This document shows positions 1 through 11,871 of a DNA stretch of 64,000 nucleotides, in pieces. Position 1 is the first letter of the stretch, and the number at the start of each line of letters is the position of its first letter. The position numbers were made by a program, and so were the translations under genes. The stretch spans positions 577,001 to 641,000 of the forward strand of contig WPIO01000079.1 of the NCBI GenBank assembly GCA_009760855.2. The letters are read 5' to 3'. This stretch comes from Cristatella mucedo. Its lineage: Eukaryota; Bryozoa; Phylactolaemata; Cristatellidae. A model generated the notes under the pieces. It saw only the letters and a list, made by a program, of their open reading frames with translations, searched no databases and had not been told where the DNA came from.

Positions 1-1816
1 AAATGACATTGACATATAATTTTCCATATTATATGCAACAGGTTAACAATTAAGACTAAATGCTGACGTTCCTTTTACAATCAAATGAGAGTCATATCCT
101 TTCAAATTGTGAATAAAGATAGGAAGTTTCCAACTACTTTTGTTAAATCTAACAAGTGAATTGCAAAACTTATGTGCTGCTCCTCTAAATTTACCAGTGA
201 AATGACATTGATCTCTTGATTTTAAATTTATCTTTTCCTTAACATCAAATTCACCCTTACAAATCCAACAATTAGTGGAATCATTAAACTGTTTAAGAAT
301 TTCAGAATCAAAAATAATAGGTGCTTCCGTGTGATCTAGTAACTTATTTTTCAACTCAACTGAAACATTAATTATAAATTCTAAAAGCAACTCAACACAA
401 TCATTACCTCTATTTAAAAATATACAAGGTCTTTCTCCATTTATATCATTATCTATTATATCATTATTAATACTTTCCCATTAATATTAAGAATAATTGC
501 ACACTAACCACATGGAACTTGCAACATATTTTTACGTGTGTCACTACATTTACCTGTTGTTAATTTACTATTACAATAATTTGGATTTATATTATTAGAT
601 ACCATACTTTCATAGCAAACATCACATGTTTTAACAATCAAACTCTCAAAATCTGCATAACAAACATATGGGGCTTTAATTAATTTTGCATGATCACTTA
701 AATTCAAAAGTGTAGTATCTCTTGTTCTTCCTGTTTCTTATTTTCAACAATACCAGGCATTTGTAATTTAGAATAACTGGAGTTAAGACCTTTGCATAAA
801 ACTAATTGATTTTGAAAATCTTCGTCTGAAAATAACTTATCCATACACCTGTGACAATAAAACATTGATCCACCTTTATTAGGTGTTCTATATAGTCCAC
901 TAAAATTCTTTATCTATGCATAATGACTTTTTTCAGATTTAGTTATCAATTAAAGATTAATATGTCTATCTGGGATATCTAATTTTCTTGATACAATTTT
1001 TAGAGGATATACACCTGATTTGTCATTATATTCATAAACATTTATACTAACATTAAATAGTTAACCTAGTTTCTTAATATCAATTACTTTGAGAGGCTAT
1101 TCAAGTTGTGGCAATGGTTCATTTAGTTCTTGATAGTTAGTTCTTAATATATTAATCAAATCAATGTATCTCCTTGGATGTACATTTACAGGATTTCAAA
1201 ATCTTAATACACACCATAAAGCACAATAGTTATCTTAATTCTTTATATTAATACAACAACGTTTCTCTGCTAAAACAGTTGGTAGTGGTAAATAAGATGA
1301 TCCAGCTCTAATAATATATTCTGAAACATTAATCTCAAGACGCTTTATACCAATCAACCTCCAACCAGAACCTGGATTCTTATCAATAATTTTGTCTATT
1401 GATTCTTTTAAAGATTTTCATTGGTCTGTAATAATACTAGTATAATCAGATTTTTTAACAACTGCAACTAATTTGGAACCAGTTACAACACTATGACTAT
1501 GAGTATCAGTTTGATCGCGATATGAATGAACTGAAATCTTTGCTTGCAATTTGAATAAAGAAAATCTCTTTGTTACTTCTTTTAACACATTATTATAACT
1601 TGGTATTATACTAAGGAAATCATCAATTTCTGTTGCAGAATAGTCTCTTCCTTTAAGAACATATTTCTCATGTCTTCCACTTGCTCCAACAAATTCTAAT
1701 TTAAACTTATGAAACCTTGAAGCAATACTTTTACTTGGAGCTATATCATCGATATTCATTAGTCTTCTTGACTCGGTATGAAACGAGTTTCCTTTTTGAG
1801 GACTTTTGCGATACAT
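1..1816 (-). pseudogene. Polinton/adintovirus-like family B DNA polymerase, N-terminal part, broken and cut by window edge
   Basis: Reading leftwards from an ATG at 1816, the translation matches the N-terminal part of the large protein-primed-type family B polymerases found in animal Polintons and adintovirus-like elements. Recognisable pieces in order are a GSGW/GSSYLPLP segment near 1290-1350, a CALWCVLR segment near 1200-1235, a Cys/His finger (YCHRC) near 850, the exonuclease I motif YADFES near 650, an endonuclease VII-like Cys/His module (CWIC ... CHFTGKFRGAAHKFCN) near 150-285, and the exonuclease II motif HNLKGYDS near 85-110. The palm domain lies beyond the window. The frame starting at 1816 carries in-frame stops at 1418-1420, 1235-1237, 1196-1198, 1097-1099, 1061-1063, 950-952 and 914-916, then shifts near 710-760 and again between 390 and 510. 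It is a fossil. The AT-rich composition differs sharply from DNA to the right. Confidence 0.75.
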
Positions 1817-1840
1817 CTACATAAAGAAAAGAAAATTTGT

Positions 1841-3796
1841 TTAATAGAAAAAATAAATAAGACAACAGTTTGTAATGTTGGAGGAAAAGTTAATTATTAG
1901 GACGATTTCATATTCAAGACTTCGAAATGCGAACGATAGTGAGCATGACGAGGATTGACAGGGGAATTGTCCTAATAAGTGACTTTTCTTACAACAACGC
2001 TTGCTCCGGCGATCCGTGTTAGAGTTTAAACGAGATTTTCCGATCAAGCTGCTTCCTGGATTTGAGGCTACCCGGGTATCTCAGGAACGCCCACGATGGA
2101 TGTTCAGCCGCGAAACTTCAGCTACAACACTGCAAGGTGAATCACTCCATGGATACGTAGCCCCGATCGCGGCTGCTGCAAGGATGTGGCTCGAACGACC
2201 TTGACTACTGACTGGCTGTTGGACGACACCGAGAGATACGCTCCGGCGCCGTCGAACGCGTTGCTTGTTGAGTAAATCTGCCAGACAGTAATACTTAGGA
2301 GACAAACTGTATCCGACCCGCGGTGTGTGCTCATCGAGTCTGCATCGAGTCCGCATCGAGTCTGGATCTGACTGTCTGTATCCGACTGTCTTCATCTGAC
2401 GTCAGGCAGCAGACAAGCGGACACCTGACACGCCCACCTACGACTAATCAGTCAGCGTTCGGAGCTCGCAATGAGATCTTCGCGGGGCCCACGAATCTGT
2501 CTGACGATGCAGGGTCAGTGATGAAGGTGCTGTAATTTTTTTTGCGACTGGAGGCAAGGTGAGCAGGGCTTGGGACCTTGGCTGTCAAGGCCTGTGGGAT
2601 AGTAGACGCACATTATAGCGCCGTCATCAAACTAGCGTGAACGGTCAGTAGAGTTAGGCTTGCTAGAGTCTCAGAGCCGTGGGTTTAGCTCGCAGGAAAA
2701 AATGATTTAGTGCTTATCTATCTTATCGTGTGACTACGTCTCTGTGACGCATGGTGGTAGCATGTGCCTCAATGGTGAGCCAATGAGACCGTGATACCTC
2801 AATCTACAGCTACCGTTGCAAATTGAGTTATGGTATGGTCTATTTCATGGTCGCATTTGATCTGTATTTCTTCGAATGAGTCTTTGGCCCGGTGGATCTC
2901 TTGATGACGACATGATCCGTTTCACTCTCCGCTTTTGATTGAAAAGACTTGCTATTGTGCATTTCTTAAGGGAAACTTTACTTGTCATGTCATGGTCTTG
3001 CTTAAATGGCTCGTCTTCTTCACCAAGCATGCATACGTCTTTCTTACTATTCATATCAATGCCACGTTTTGCCTCATGCGAATGCCTTGATACGTGTATT
3101 TGTCTGGCTTCCTTGTCGTGCCTGCGTCTTGCACGCCTCTGCGTCTGACGATGCAGTTGTGGCCGCCCTTGAGTAGTAAGTTGCCGCTTTCATGTCTGGT
3201 ATTGGGTTATGCCCTAAACCCTCAAACCTTAAACCTAATCCCTAAGCCCTTAACCTTTGTTCCGACACCCAAAACCATATAAAGTTTCGCACAACTCTTA
3301 ATTGGCCATCCAGTGCCCTCAAAAATGATGCAATATAAACTAACCGTGTAGAGACCATGACCAGTGCATTCGCAGAAATTAAATTACTAGAAGCTACCAT
3401 CGACTTTAATATTCTGTCTACTCTGTTTGCCAAGACACCAGGTCAGGAAAGACTTGCTGTACGTATGCACATCTTGTCTTGGGCGTTAGGTCGAGTGTTT
3501 TAACGAACTGCTTGAAATTTTACCGAAACATTTCTGCTGGAGACTCACCCTTTGAGCCAAATGATGGCTTCCAGCATATAGTAAGGTACATAAACTTGGC
3601 CTTGGACTTGAACAAGAGTCAAGCTGACTTGGGATAAAGACAGATCCCCAGAAAAGCTACTGTGGTTTGTATAAAAATGAGAGCCTATATTGTGCTTAGT
3701 GATTACATAATATAAACTTCCAAAAGTAGTAGACCTAAACAGCTCACCGAATGATCGTTTTTCATTGATATATACTCTCTGATTGATTCCGCTGAG
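1841..3796. other. Unassigned sequence; no supported gene
   Basis: Composition rises from AT-rich to about average at roughly 1850-2000, where the polymerase relic ends. Open frames here are under 105 codons and overlap on both strands without recognisable motifs. A short 11-bp tandem (unit GCATCGAGTCT) lies at about 2330-2366. A degenerate telomere-like stretch at 3213-3263 is listed separately. Confidence 0.4.
3213..3263 (-). repeat. Degenerate CCCTAAA (TTTAGGG) interstitial telomere-like array
   Basis: Six or seven imperfect heptamers of the CCCTAAA type run together here, for example CCCTAAA, CCCTCAAA, CCTTAAA and CCCTAAG. The unit is the seven-base plant/protist-type telomere repeat, not the usual animal TTAGGG. 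A second array on the opposite strand is at 32623-32718. Confidence 0.6.
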
Positions 3797-3885
3797 ATAA
3801 TAATAATACATTGAAATAGCGCCCTCATAAAACCCAATCTAATTTAGGCATTTTACATTTGCTGAAATAAGGTCAGAGTCCTTGC
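3797..3885 (-). repeat. LINE-A 3' tail fragment
   Basis: On the minus strand this reads as the terminal part of the LINE-A 3' untranslated region, ending in an ATT-type simple repeat (seen as ATAATAATAATAC on the plus strand). It is extremely 5'-truncated. Confidence 0.65.
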
Positions 3886-4294
3886 AATAAAATGCCTGTG
3901 GTGCCCAGACCAAACGAAAGGCTCTCTAAAAGGACTTTGTGAATAAGTGTATAAAAAGCTGCCCATAGAACTCTCCGAACTAGCGGAGAGACTCTAGAGC
4001 AGTCACGATTGTTGCTAACGTCGTTGCACACTCGCAGCAGCACTCGCTCACTCTGCGGAGTTATTTTCTCAAATGCATGCCTAGAACCTACTTGCTAGAT
4101 TTATAATTTGAATATATTAGAGTTCAATTGGTCTGCCGTTACTATTTCCAGTTTCTTTGATAGGAAGGGCTTTAGCGAAGCTGGACAAAAGTTGAGTTAA
4201 GTTAAGTTAAGTTAAGTTCTCTTGTTCTATAGTGAATTGTTTTTAAATAATTTAGTAAAAGTCCCTTGACAGGTTTCTGGTACATAGCATACGG
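3886..4294. other. Unassigned spacer with a short (AAGTT)n run
   Basis: No coding or repeat match is visible apart from a pentameric microsatellite of AAGTT units at about 4190-4218. Confidence 0.4.
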
Positions 4295-5935
4295 ATAATA
4301 ATAATAGTAATACACTTGTTATATCGCCCTCGGAGAACCCAATCTCTTTCTAGGCGCTTTACATTTGCTGCAAAGAAAGCACGATTGAATGGTTAGTGGT
4401 AGCATGCTGAATACGCAGTAAGAATAACACAGTTAGGGGTGGCATGCACAGGGTCAGCATGCAAGTATGGTTAGTGGCAGCATGCACAGTATCAGCTCCC
4501 GTAAGCACACAAAGGACGAATCACAGGGACCCACTAAATGCTGTCATAAATAGATGCGTTTTAGTTTCTTTTTGTATGTTTACAAGTCAGGAGACGTCGT
4601 GACACAGGTCGGAGTGAGTTCTAGGCTTCGGGAGCAAACGAACTAAAGGCACGGTCTCCAATAAATTGGAGATTAGGACGAGGTATTGGTCAATGGTTAT
4701 ATTCCGGAAAGCAGGTGGCTCAATGTTTAGCTTGATGGGGATTAGATCTGATAGGTAGGCAAGAGCCAAAGAATGGTGGGACCGAAAAGCGAATGATCAA
4801 AACTTGAAGTCGATACGTTGTTTGTCTGGTAGGCAGTGCATGTCGGCGAGAAGTGGTGTGATGTGACAACTGCGACGTTCACGACAGACAAGCTTAGCTG
4901 CGGAGTTTTGCCCCGGATGCAATCGCCTGATCGCACATACCGGTAGGCCAGCAAGTAGTGAGTTGCAGAAGTCGAGACAGGATGTCACGAATGCAAGGAC
5001 CAATGTGTGGTATCCTTATGTGGTATCCTCATCTAAACAAGCCCGAACTTTAGCAGTGTTATGTAGCTGAAAGTAGGCATATTTATATAAAAAATATAAT
5101 TCACTTGTATAGCGCCCTAAGAGAACTAAATCTCTATTCAGGCGCTTCACATGTGCCTCAGGGCTCGAGCCCACGACCTCAGCCAGACCTTAGTTTGGGC
5201 GAGCGCCTTAACCACTGGACTGTGGAGCTGATGTGGTCGTCTAACGAGAGGCCACTTTGGGAACATGACGCCTAGATTTCTAGCCGATTCAACAAGAGAT
5301 ATGCTGGCAGAGTCAATTTTGACCGTCAGCCTTTCCAATTTCTGAATCTCACAAGGGGTTTGCCCATAACTAGTAAGTTAGTTCTATCATCGTTTAGTTT
5401 TAGATAATTTGCTGCCATCCTTGTGCGGATGTCATCAATACATGCAGCAAGGGAGTTGAGAGAATTTGAGGTGTTCGAAGGCTGGGAGGGATCAAAGCAA
5501 AGGTGCAACTGAGTGTCATCCGCATAGAAGTGAAAGCCGGGATTGTGCTTGGCAATCCCATCACCTAGAGGGAGAGTATAAAACGTGAAAAGAACCAGAT
5601 CTAGCACGGAGCCCTGAGGTTCCCCATATTTCAGAGGTTCCTCGGATGATCTGCGTCCATTCACATCTATACTCCTGACTATCCCACTGAGATAGGACCT
5701 GGACCATTGCAGTGCCAGGGATGCCGAGGCGAGATGAGAGGCGCTCAAGAAGAACTTGGCGATCGATAGAATCAAAGCCTGCCGAAAGATAAAGCAAAAC
5801 AAGCAGTGATACTCTATCTAAGTCTGCATACCTAAGCAGGTTACTGTACCCCAGAAGCAATGCTGAATCGGCAGAGTTATTAGCTATAAAACCAGACTGG
5901 AACTTGCAAGCAAGTTTTTAAGTTTCAACTTATGA
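4295..5935 (-). mobile_element. LINE-A (L2/CR1-like non-LTR retrotransposon), 5'-truncated, decayed
   Basis: The 3' tail with ATT repeats starts at 4295. Upstream on the minus strand come the 3' untranslated region and a broken reverse transcriptase ORF. The frame covering 5326-5802 contains the RT catalytic box as FYADDTQL, preceded by a YGEPQGSVL segment, and a second frame at 5561-5860 contains a SAGFDSIDRQVLLERL segment. The C-terminal part near 4590-5000 is frameshifted. A SINE-A copy (5088-5218) interrupts it. Truncation at about 5935 removes the endonuclease. It faces the next LINE-A copy head to head. Confidence 0.8.
5088..5218 (-). mobile_element. SINE-A (tRNA-derived), inserted in LINE-A
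   Basis: On the minus strand the head has tRNA-like promoter boxes: an A box around AGTGGTTAAGG and a B box GGGCTCGAGCCC about 50 bases on. The tail (GCGCCTGAATAGAG type) resembles the LINE-A 3' end. The LINE sequence resumes on either side, so this is a nested insertion. Confidence 0.75.
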
Positions 5936-5989
5936 GTTCCGCAGGTCAACGACTCGTTCTAGTGGCTGTGATCGGAACGTCAGGATGGA

Positions 5990-6960
5990 CTACAGTGAAC
6001 CGTATGAATTGAACCTAGTAAAGGCCAAGTCTAGCTTCTACAAAAACATTGTGTAATAAGAATTGCACCATCCAACAGTGCTTATGTCAACGATCAACCG
6101 TCTCCTTAGCCACTCCCAGATTAGCTCCTTACCTATTGATCCCTGAGATGATCTATTTGATCGCTTCTCTAGCTTCTTTGTAAACAACATTGACAATATC
6201 AGGTAGTCCATCCCTAAGATGGCAGCATACCCGTGGAAATCTGTCCCTCAATTCCATGCAGGACCTCAATTTCTTCATTCAAAGAGGTCACTAGTGACCT
6301 CGTCCTGAAGTTCTTATCTCTATTAAAGAAGGCAACTCGACCTTTGGACCCTATTCCCACTGTACTGCTTCTACAATGCACTGATATGCTGCTGCTACGC
6401 ATAACTAACATAATAAATATGTCACTAGCCTCAGGTCATGTCCTAACACCATTCAAAAAGGCTGCAGTCACACCATTAGTCAAGAAAGCGACAGTAAACC
6501 AAGAGATCTGGAGCTACTTCGCCCAGTCTCACTTCTACTGTTATTATCAAAGGCACACGCGAACGAGTCGTGACAGACTAGCCAACTTTTATGTTGAAAC
6601 TTCAAATATTGCCAGTCAGCTCTAGTCTGGTTTTAGAGCTAATCACTCCACAAATTCAGCATTGCTTCGGGTGTATAAGTGCCTACTTAGGAATGCAAGT
6701 TTAGGTAGAGTTTTCTGCTTATTTTTCGGCAGCTTTTGATCCTATCTATTACTAAGTCCTTCTTGAGCGCCTCTCATCTCGTATTGGAATCGCTTGCATC
6801 GCTCTGCAATGCTTCAGGTCCTATCTCAGTGGAAGACTGTAAAGATCATCCGAGGAACCTCTAAAATATGGGGTACCACATACGCTCTGTGTTCGGTTTT
6901 GTCACTTTCACGGTCTGTACTCTCTCTCTCGGCCGATGCGATTATCAGGTACAACCTTTC
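5990..6960 (+). mobile_element. LINE-A fragment, decayed (linker and N-terminal RT)
   Basis: The translation in shifting frames matches the region between endonuclease and RT (SFYKNIV, then NRLLSHSQISSLP) and the start of the RT (SGFRANHSTNSALLRVYK near 6630-6690, with stops). Longest open piece is 6233-6625. It corresponds closely to the next copy at 6995-7998, so the two are separate insertions of one family. No 3' end is present. Confidence 0.7.
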
Positions 6961-6994
6961 ACTTCTCTTTTCACTTCAAGTCGATCGATCAATC

Positions 6995-7998
6995 AATTGA
7001 CCAATCGATCCTAGCAAACGCCAAGTATAGCTTCTATAGAAACATTGTTGAATCACAGATGCACAATCCAAAAATGCTGATGCCGACGATACACCATCTC
7101 CTCAACCGCTCCCAGATTAGCTCTTTACCTGATGATCCTTGTGATGATCTAGCCGATCGCTTCTCTCGATTCTTTGTGCAGAAGATAGACAAGATCAGGG
7201 AATCCATCCCTACGATGACAACACACCCACTAGATTGCTGTTCCCCGATTCCTGGCTGCACCTCAATGTCTACATTAAGCAGGTCACTAATGATCTAGTC
7301 CTGAAGTTCGTATCCCAATCAAAGACGACAACAAGTCCTCTGGACCCTATTCCCATTGTCCTGTTCCTGGGTTGCATTGACCTGCTACTGCCATGCATAA
7401 CTAACATCATTAATATGTCATTAGCCTCAGGTCAGGTCACAGCAATTTAAAAAAAAACAAGCTGTAGTCAGGCCTCTTCTCAAGAAAGCAACCCTAGACC
7501 AAGAGAACTTGAGCAACTACCGCCCAGTCTCCCTTCTACCATTCCTATCAAAGACACTGGAACTGGTCGTGGCAGACCAGCTGAACTCATATATCGAAAC
7601 CTCACACCTCGCTAGTAAGTTCCAGTCTGGCTTTAGAGCTAATCACTCCACAGAGTCAGCATTGCTTAGGGTATACAAGGACCTACTTAGGAATGCAGAC
7701 ATGGGTAGAGTGTCTCTGCTTGTTTTGCTTGATCTTTCGGCAGCTTTTGACACCATCGATCACAAAGTTCTTCTAGAGCGCCTCTCATCTCGCCTGGGCA
7801 TCACTGGCACTGCTCTGCAGTGGTTCAGGTCCTGTCTCAGTGGGAGACTCTAGAGTATTGACGTGAATGGACAAAGATCATCTGAAGTACCTCTGAAATA
7901 TGGAGTACCTCAGGGCTCAGTGCTAGATCCGGTTCTTTTCACGGTTTACACTCTCGCGCTTGCTGATGTGATTGCCAAGCACAATCTAGGCTATATCA
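6995..7998 (+). mobile_element. LINE-A fragment, best-preserved N-terminal RT half
   Basis: Open frames at 6936-7298, 7235-7450 and 7509-7853 give NIVESQMHNPKMLMPT, then NYRPVSLLPFLSKTLELV, FQSGFRANHSTESALLRVYK and LLDLSAAFDTIDHKVLLERL. These are RT palm blocks 0-A of the L2/CR1-like group. A run of A near 7447-7456 disrupts the frame. The copy stops abruptly at about 7998, before the YADD box. Confidence 0.8.
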
Positions 7999-8829
7999 GC
8001 CTAACCCTCATTATTTGTTTAAGGGATAAGGGATTATAAAATTTACCACGTTGAAACAACCAAAAAATTTTAATCAATTATCTTGGGCTATTATCATGAC
8101 CAAGTAATCATTTCTGTTAGTTCCAATTCGAGATACATTTCTTGATTAGCTTTTCTGGAACTGTCAATTTAGGCCTAATGAAACAAGGTTAGTTTTATAT
8201 TCGTTCTCATTTTAACTGTATATCCCTGGGCTATTTAGAAGCATGTCAAAACTAATTTCCTGCTACCAGTCCCTAGATCCCTAGATTACGATTTCGTCAG
8301 CCAGCTTACTCTCGATTTGCTTGGTAAAAGAGTGATTGGCCGGATTTTTCTAAATTCGCGGCCTATTTATCTGAGGCCCTGAATTAAATTTTACTGGTGG
8401 TCTGAAAATCAAGTAAGATACAGAAAACCTTTGCATTATCCTACATTGGATGCTGGGATGCTTCCTTTTTCTGATTTATAATTACTAATAATTGGAATTA
8501 TTTTATTATTTATTTGTATTTTATATTTGGTCTTGCAGGTTCGTCAGACGGGAGCGAAATTTGGAAATTAGCTGACATTACCAGCTTCCCGAAATAAAAA
8601 GGTCTTAGATACCCTCCAGTACGATTAGACTATAGGATATCTCTACCTAATTCATTATTAGGTCTTGCCGATTAGAGCCTCAATGTCATCACGTAAAGTT
8701 GCATTGGTTAAATTATGCCTTTGAATTTATTTCATTTTAAAACGTTTTTCTAAGCTAAACATACTTCAATTTTTGCAAAGACTGCTAGGGAATTATGAAA
8801 GCTATAATGAATTTATGAATTTATGCATC
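7999..8829. other. AT-rich unassigned sequence
   Basis: No open frame, tRNA-like box or match to the other repeats of the window is visible. The segment separates two LINE-A copies and could be an unrecognised insertion. Confidence 0.35.
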
Positions 8830-10154
8830 ATACTCCAAAGCGACCTCTCGTAAGACGACCATATCAGCTCCACAGTCAAATCTGCCTATTTTCAGCTTTA
8901 TAACATTGCTGGCAAATTACGATTAGAAATAAACCATCTTCAAGATCATCCGAGGCACCTGTGAAATATGGGATCACTCAGGCCTCCGCGAAAGGCCCAG
9001 TTACTTTCACGGTTTATACTCTCCCTCTTGCCGCTGCGATTGCCAAGCAAAATCTAAGCTTTCACGTCTGTGAGGATGACACTCAGTTGTAATTTTGCTT
9101 TGAACCTTCCCAGCCCTCCAGCAAGTCAAATTCTCTCAATTTCCTTGCTGCATGTATTGATGATACCCGTGCCAAGATGGCAGAAAACTTTTTTAAATTG
9201 AATGATGATTAAACTAACTTACTAGCTATGGGCAAACTAAGTGTGACATAGAAATGGGAAAGGCTGACGCTCAAAATCGGCTCTGCCAGCATAGCTCCTG
9301 TTGAATCTGTATGAAATCTAGGTGTCATGTTCCAAAGTGACCTCTCGCTAGACGACCACATCAGCTTCACAGTCAAGTCTGCCTACTTTTAGCTACATAA
9401 CGTTGATAAAATTCGGGCTTGTTTAGATAAGGATACCACGTCTAAGTTGGTCCATGCATTTGTGACATCCCGTCTTGATTTCTGTAACTCACTGCTCGCT
9501 GGCCTACCGACATGTGCAATCAGGCCATTACAGCTGGTGCAAAACTCGGCAGCTAGGCTTGTCCGTCATCAGCTTCGCAGTTGCTATGTCTCACCACTTC
9601 TCGCCGACCTGCACTGGCTACCAGTCGAGAAACACATCGACTTCAAGGTTTTGTCGCTCACTTTAGGTCCCTTCATTCTTTGGCTCCAGCCTATCTCTCA
9701 GATCTACTCTCCCACCAGGCGAAGCATCGCACCACCAGCTTTTCGGAATCTAAAAGTTTACCAATACCTCTTACAAACCTCAAATCCTTTGAAGACCGTG
9801 CATTTATTTTGCATACTGCCAAAGCCTGGAACTCACGCTCGATTTGCGTCACGACATTCCCTGCTTGACAATATTTTAAAAGAACTTAAAAACGCACCTA
9901 TTTATGGCAGTATTTAGCGGGTCTCTGTGATTCGTCCTTCATGCGCTTATACGTGCTGACACTGTGTATGCTGCCACTACCACACTTGCATGCTGACCCT
10001 GTGCATGTCACTTATAATGATAATATTCATGTTGTTTATTAAGCGTGATCCCATTCACAATTTGATCGTGTTTTCTTTGCAGCAAATTTAAAATACCTAG
10101 AAAGAGATTGGTTTCTCTGAGGGTGCTTTATCAAGTGTTTTATTATCATTATTA
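8830..10154 (+). mobile_element. LINE-A copies: short RT piece plus a 5'-truncated copy with complete 3' end
   Basis: Bases 8830-8930 are a small out-of-order RT fragment (LDDH-type segment). From about 8938 a longer copy starts in the RT, passes a degenerate YADD region near 9060-9090 with a stop, and contains the C-terminal block at 9447-9917 (FVTSRLDFCNSLLAGLPT, then SPLLADLHWLPVEKHIDFK). The 3' untranslated region ends with ATT repeats at 10138-10154. The overlap of about 110 bases with the 3' part of the 6995-7998 copy shows these are different insertions. Confidence 0.75.
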
Positions 10155-10711
10155 ACTTAACTAAAGCGAGCTCCCTTTTTAGATTTCCTTCAGAAAATGA
10201 AAGCTCTTCTTTCATCGACTTCATACTCTTCTCGTTATAGGTGCAAAGTATATGGAAAATATGTGAGCTTTTCTAAGCTTTTTTATGCGTCAATCAATCT
10301 TAATGTGTTTTCGTGTCACTAAAGTTCGCACATTTTTCCCGCTTAGTGGATTCTGGAATTAGACTTCGCAGCATGTTGTAACTAATTGCTTTCATCAAAA
10401 TGAAAGATAATATTGCCAGAGAGCTATTTTACTCAATACTATCAATAGCCTATAAGCAAAATAATGTTCTTTAATACGCCCTTTAGCTGCATTATTGCAT
10501 TGAACCTGCGTTTTCATATAGAAAAATTATCGCATGACCATTCATGATAGCAGACTCGTGACTTTCCTGCCTCGATTCTCCTTAAAGTGGTGGCTGCATT
10601 CATGACACTCGATCAAGGTCACTTGATCCAAGGTCACTGGATTCGAATTCACTTGATTCAGGGTCACTTTATTCTATTGAGTAGACTGGGAACAGCTAAC
10701 TAAACAGTCTT
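10155..10711. other. AT-rich unassigned sequence
   Basis: No gene is supported. A small degenerate tandem of GGTCACTTGATTC-like units occurs at about 10615-10680. Confidence 0.35.
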
Positions 10712-10915
10712 TCTTTGGTGCATATGTGTCATGTGTCTCCATCCGTAAGTCTACAAAGCCACTAAGACTTCGCGGGTGTTATGCTGGAGAGTTTTCTACA
10801 GCTAACTCAAAGTCCTAGTGTCGTTCGGTACGGATTCGGTGGCCATCAGACTTCATTTCACGCAACACTTAGAAAGTGGGGAAGCACAGCTTAGTCAGGA
10901 GGGCTTCTAAGGAAG
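10712..10915 (-). mobile_element. LINE-B 3' end fragment
   Basis: The minus strand matches the 3' region of LINE-B seen at 23240-23678 and 31070-31378: the conserved stretch ends with the TTACAGACGGAGATACA-type terminus, here degenerate. It abuts a LINE-A copy on the right. Confidence 0.6.
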
Positions 10916-11734
10916 TGACCTTTAATTGGACGACCACATCAGCTCCGCCGTCAAGTCTGCCTACTGTCAGCTACATAAAATTGCTAACATTTGGGCTTGT
11001 CTAGACAGGGATACCATATCTAAATTAGTCCATGCATTTGAGACGTCCCGTCTCGACTTCTAAAACTCACTGTTTGCTGGTTCACCGACCTGTGCAATCA
11101 GGCCCTTACAGGTTGTGCAGAATTCTGCAGCTATGCTAGTCTATCGTGAGTGGCACAGTTGCACATCACACGACTTCTCGCCGGCCTGCTCTGGCTACCA
11201 GTCAAGCAACGGATCGACTTCAAAGTTTTGTCGCTCACTTTAAGGTCACTTCATTCTTTGACTCCAGCCTACCTATCGGATCTACTCCCCACCAGGCTAA
11301 GCATCGTACCACCCGCTTTTCAGAATCTAATCGCTTACCTATACCTCGCACAAATCTGAAATCCTCTAGAGACCGTGGCTTTAGTTCGTATGCTCTCAAA
11401 ACCTGGAACTCACTTCCGACTTGTGTCACGACATCTCCTGACTTGACCACATTTAAAGAGAAACTAAAACAAATCTATTTATCGCATCATTTAGCTGGTC
11501 CACATCGGTCGTTCTTTACGTGCTTATGTTTGCTGACACTGTGCATGCTGCCACAAACCATAATTGTATGCTGACCTTGTGCATGTCACCCCTAAACATG
11601 TTATGTTTGTTATCATTGCGAACGCTTCCACTAACCATTCGTTCGTGCTTTCTTAGCATCAAATGTAAAGTGCCTAGAAAGTGATTAAATTCTCCGAGGG
11701 CGCTTAATCAAACGTATTATTATTATTATTATCA
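10916..11734 (+). mobile_element. LINE-A 3' fragment with complete tail
   Basis: Starts in the post-RT region (LDDHISSAVKSAY-type) and runs through the C-terminal block in two frames (11146-11574 and 11150-11359, with LLAGLLWLPVKQRIDFKV and LKTWNSLPTCVTTSPDLTTF) to the 3' tail with ATT repeats at 11715-11732. Confidence 0.75.
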
Positions 11735-11825
11735 AGTGACGTAAAATAGAATTGGCTGCTCATGACGGCTGGAAAGGATTTGCCGTTGTCAGCAGCCGGA
11801 GATTTGATGTCGTTTCACAAAAATT

Positions 11826-11871
11826 AACAATAATACTAACAATACATTTGATATAGCCCCCTCAGAGAACT
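11826..11871 (-). mobile_element. 46-bp LINE-A 3' tail insertion with target-site duplication
   Basis: Only the last bases of the LINE-A tail are present, inside LINE-B. The 8-bp repeats CAAAAATT (11818-11825) and CAAGAATT (11872-11879) flank it, and LINE-B reads through without a gap once the insert and one repeat are ignored. Confidence 0.75.

Noticed and set aside
914-1420. Alternative genetic code in the polymerase relic
   Set aside because: All three stop codons occur, frameshifts occur too, and the host genes use standard stops, so decay is simpler.
4295-6960. Head-to-head LINE-A pair as a single twin-primed (5'-inverted) insertion
   Set aside because: The two pieces overlap by several hundred bases of the same RT region, which twin priming would not give.
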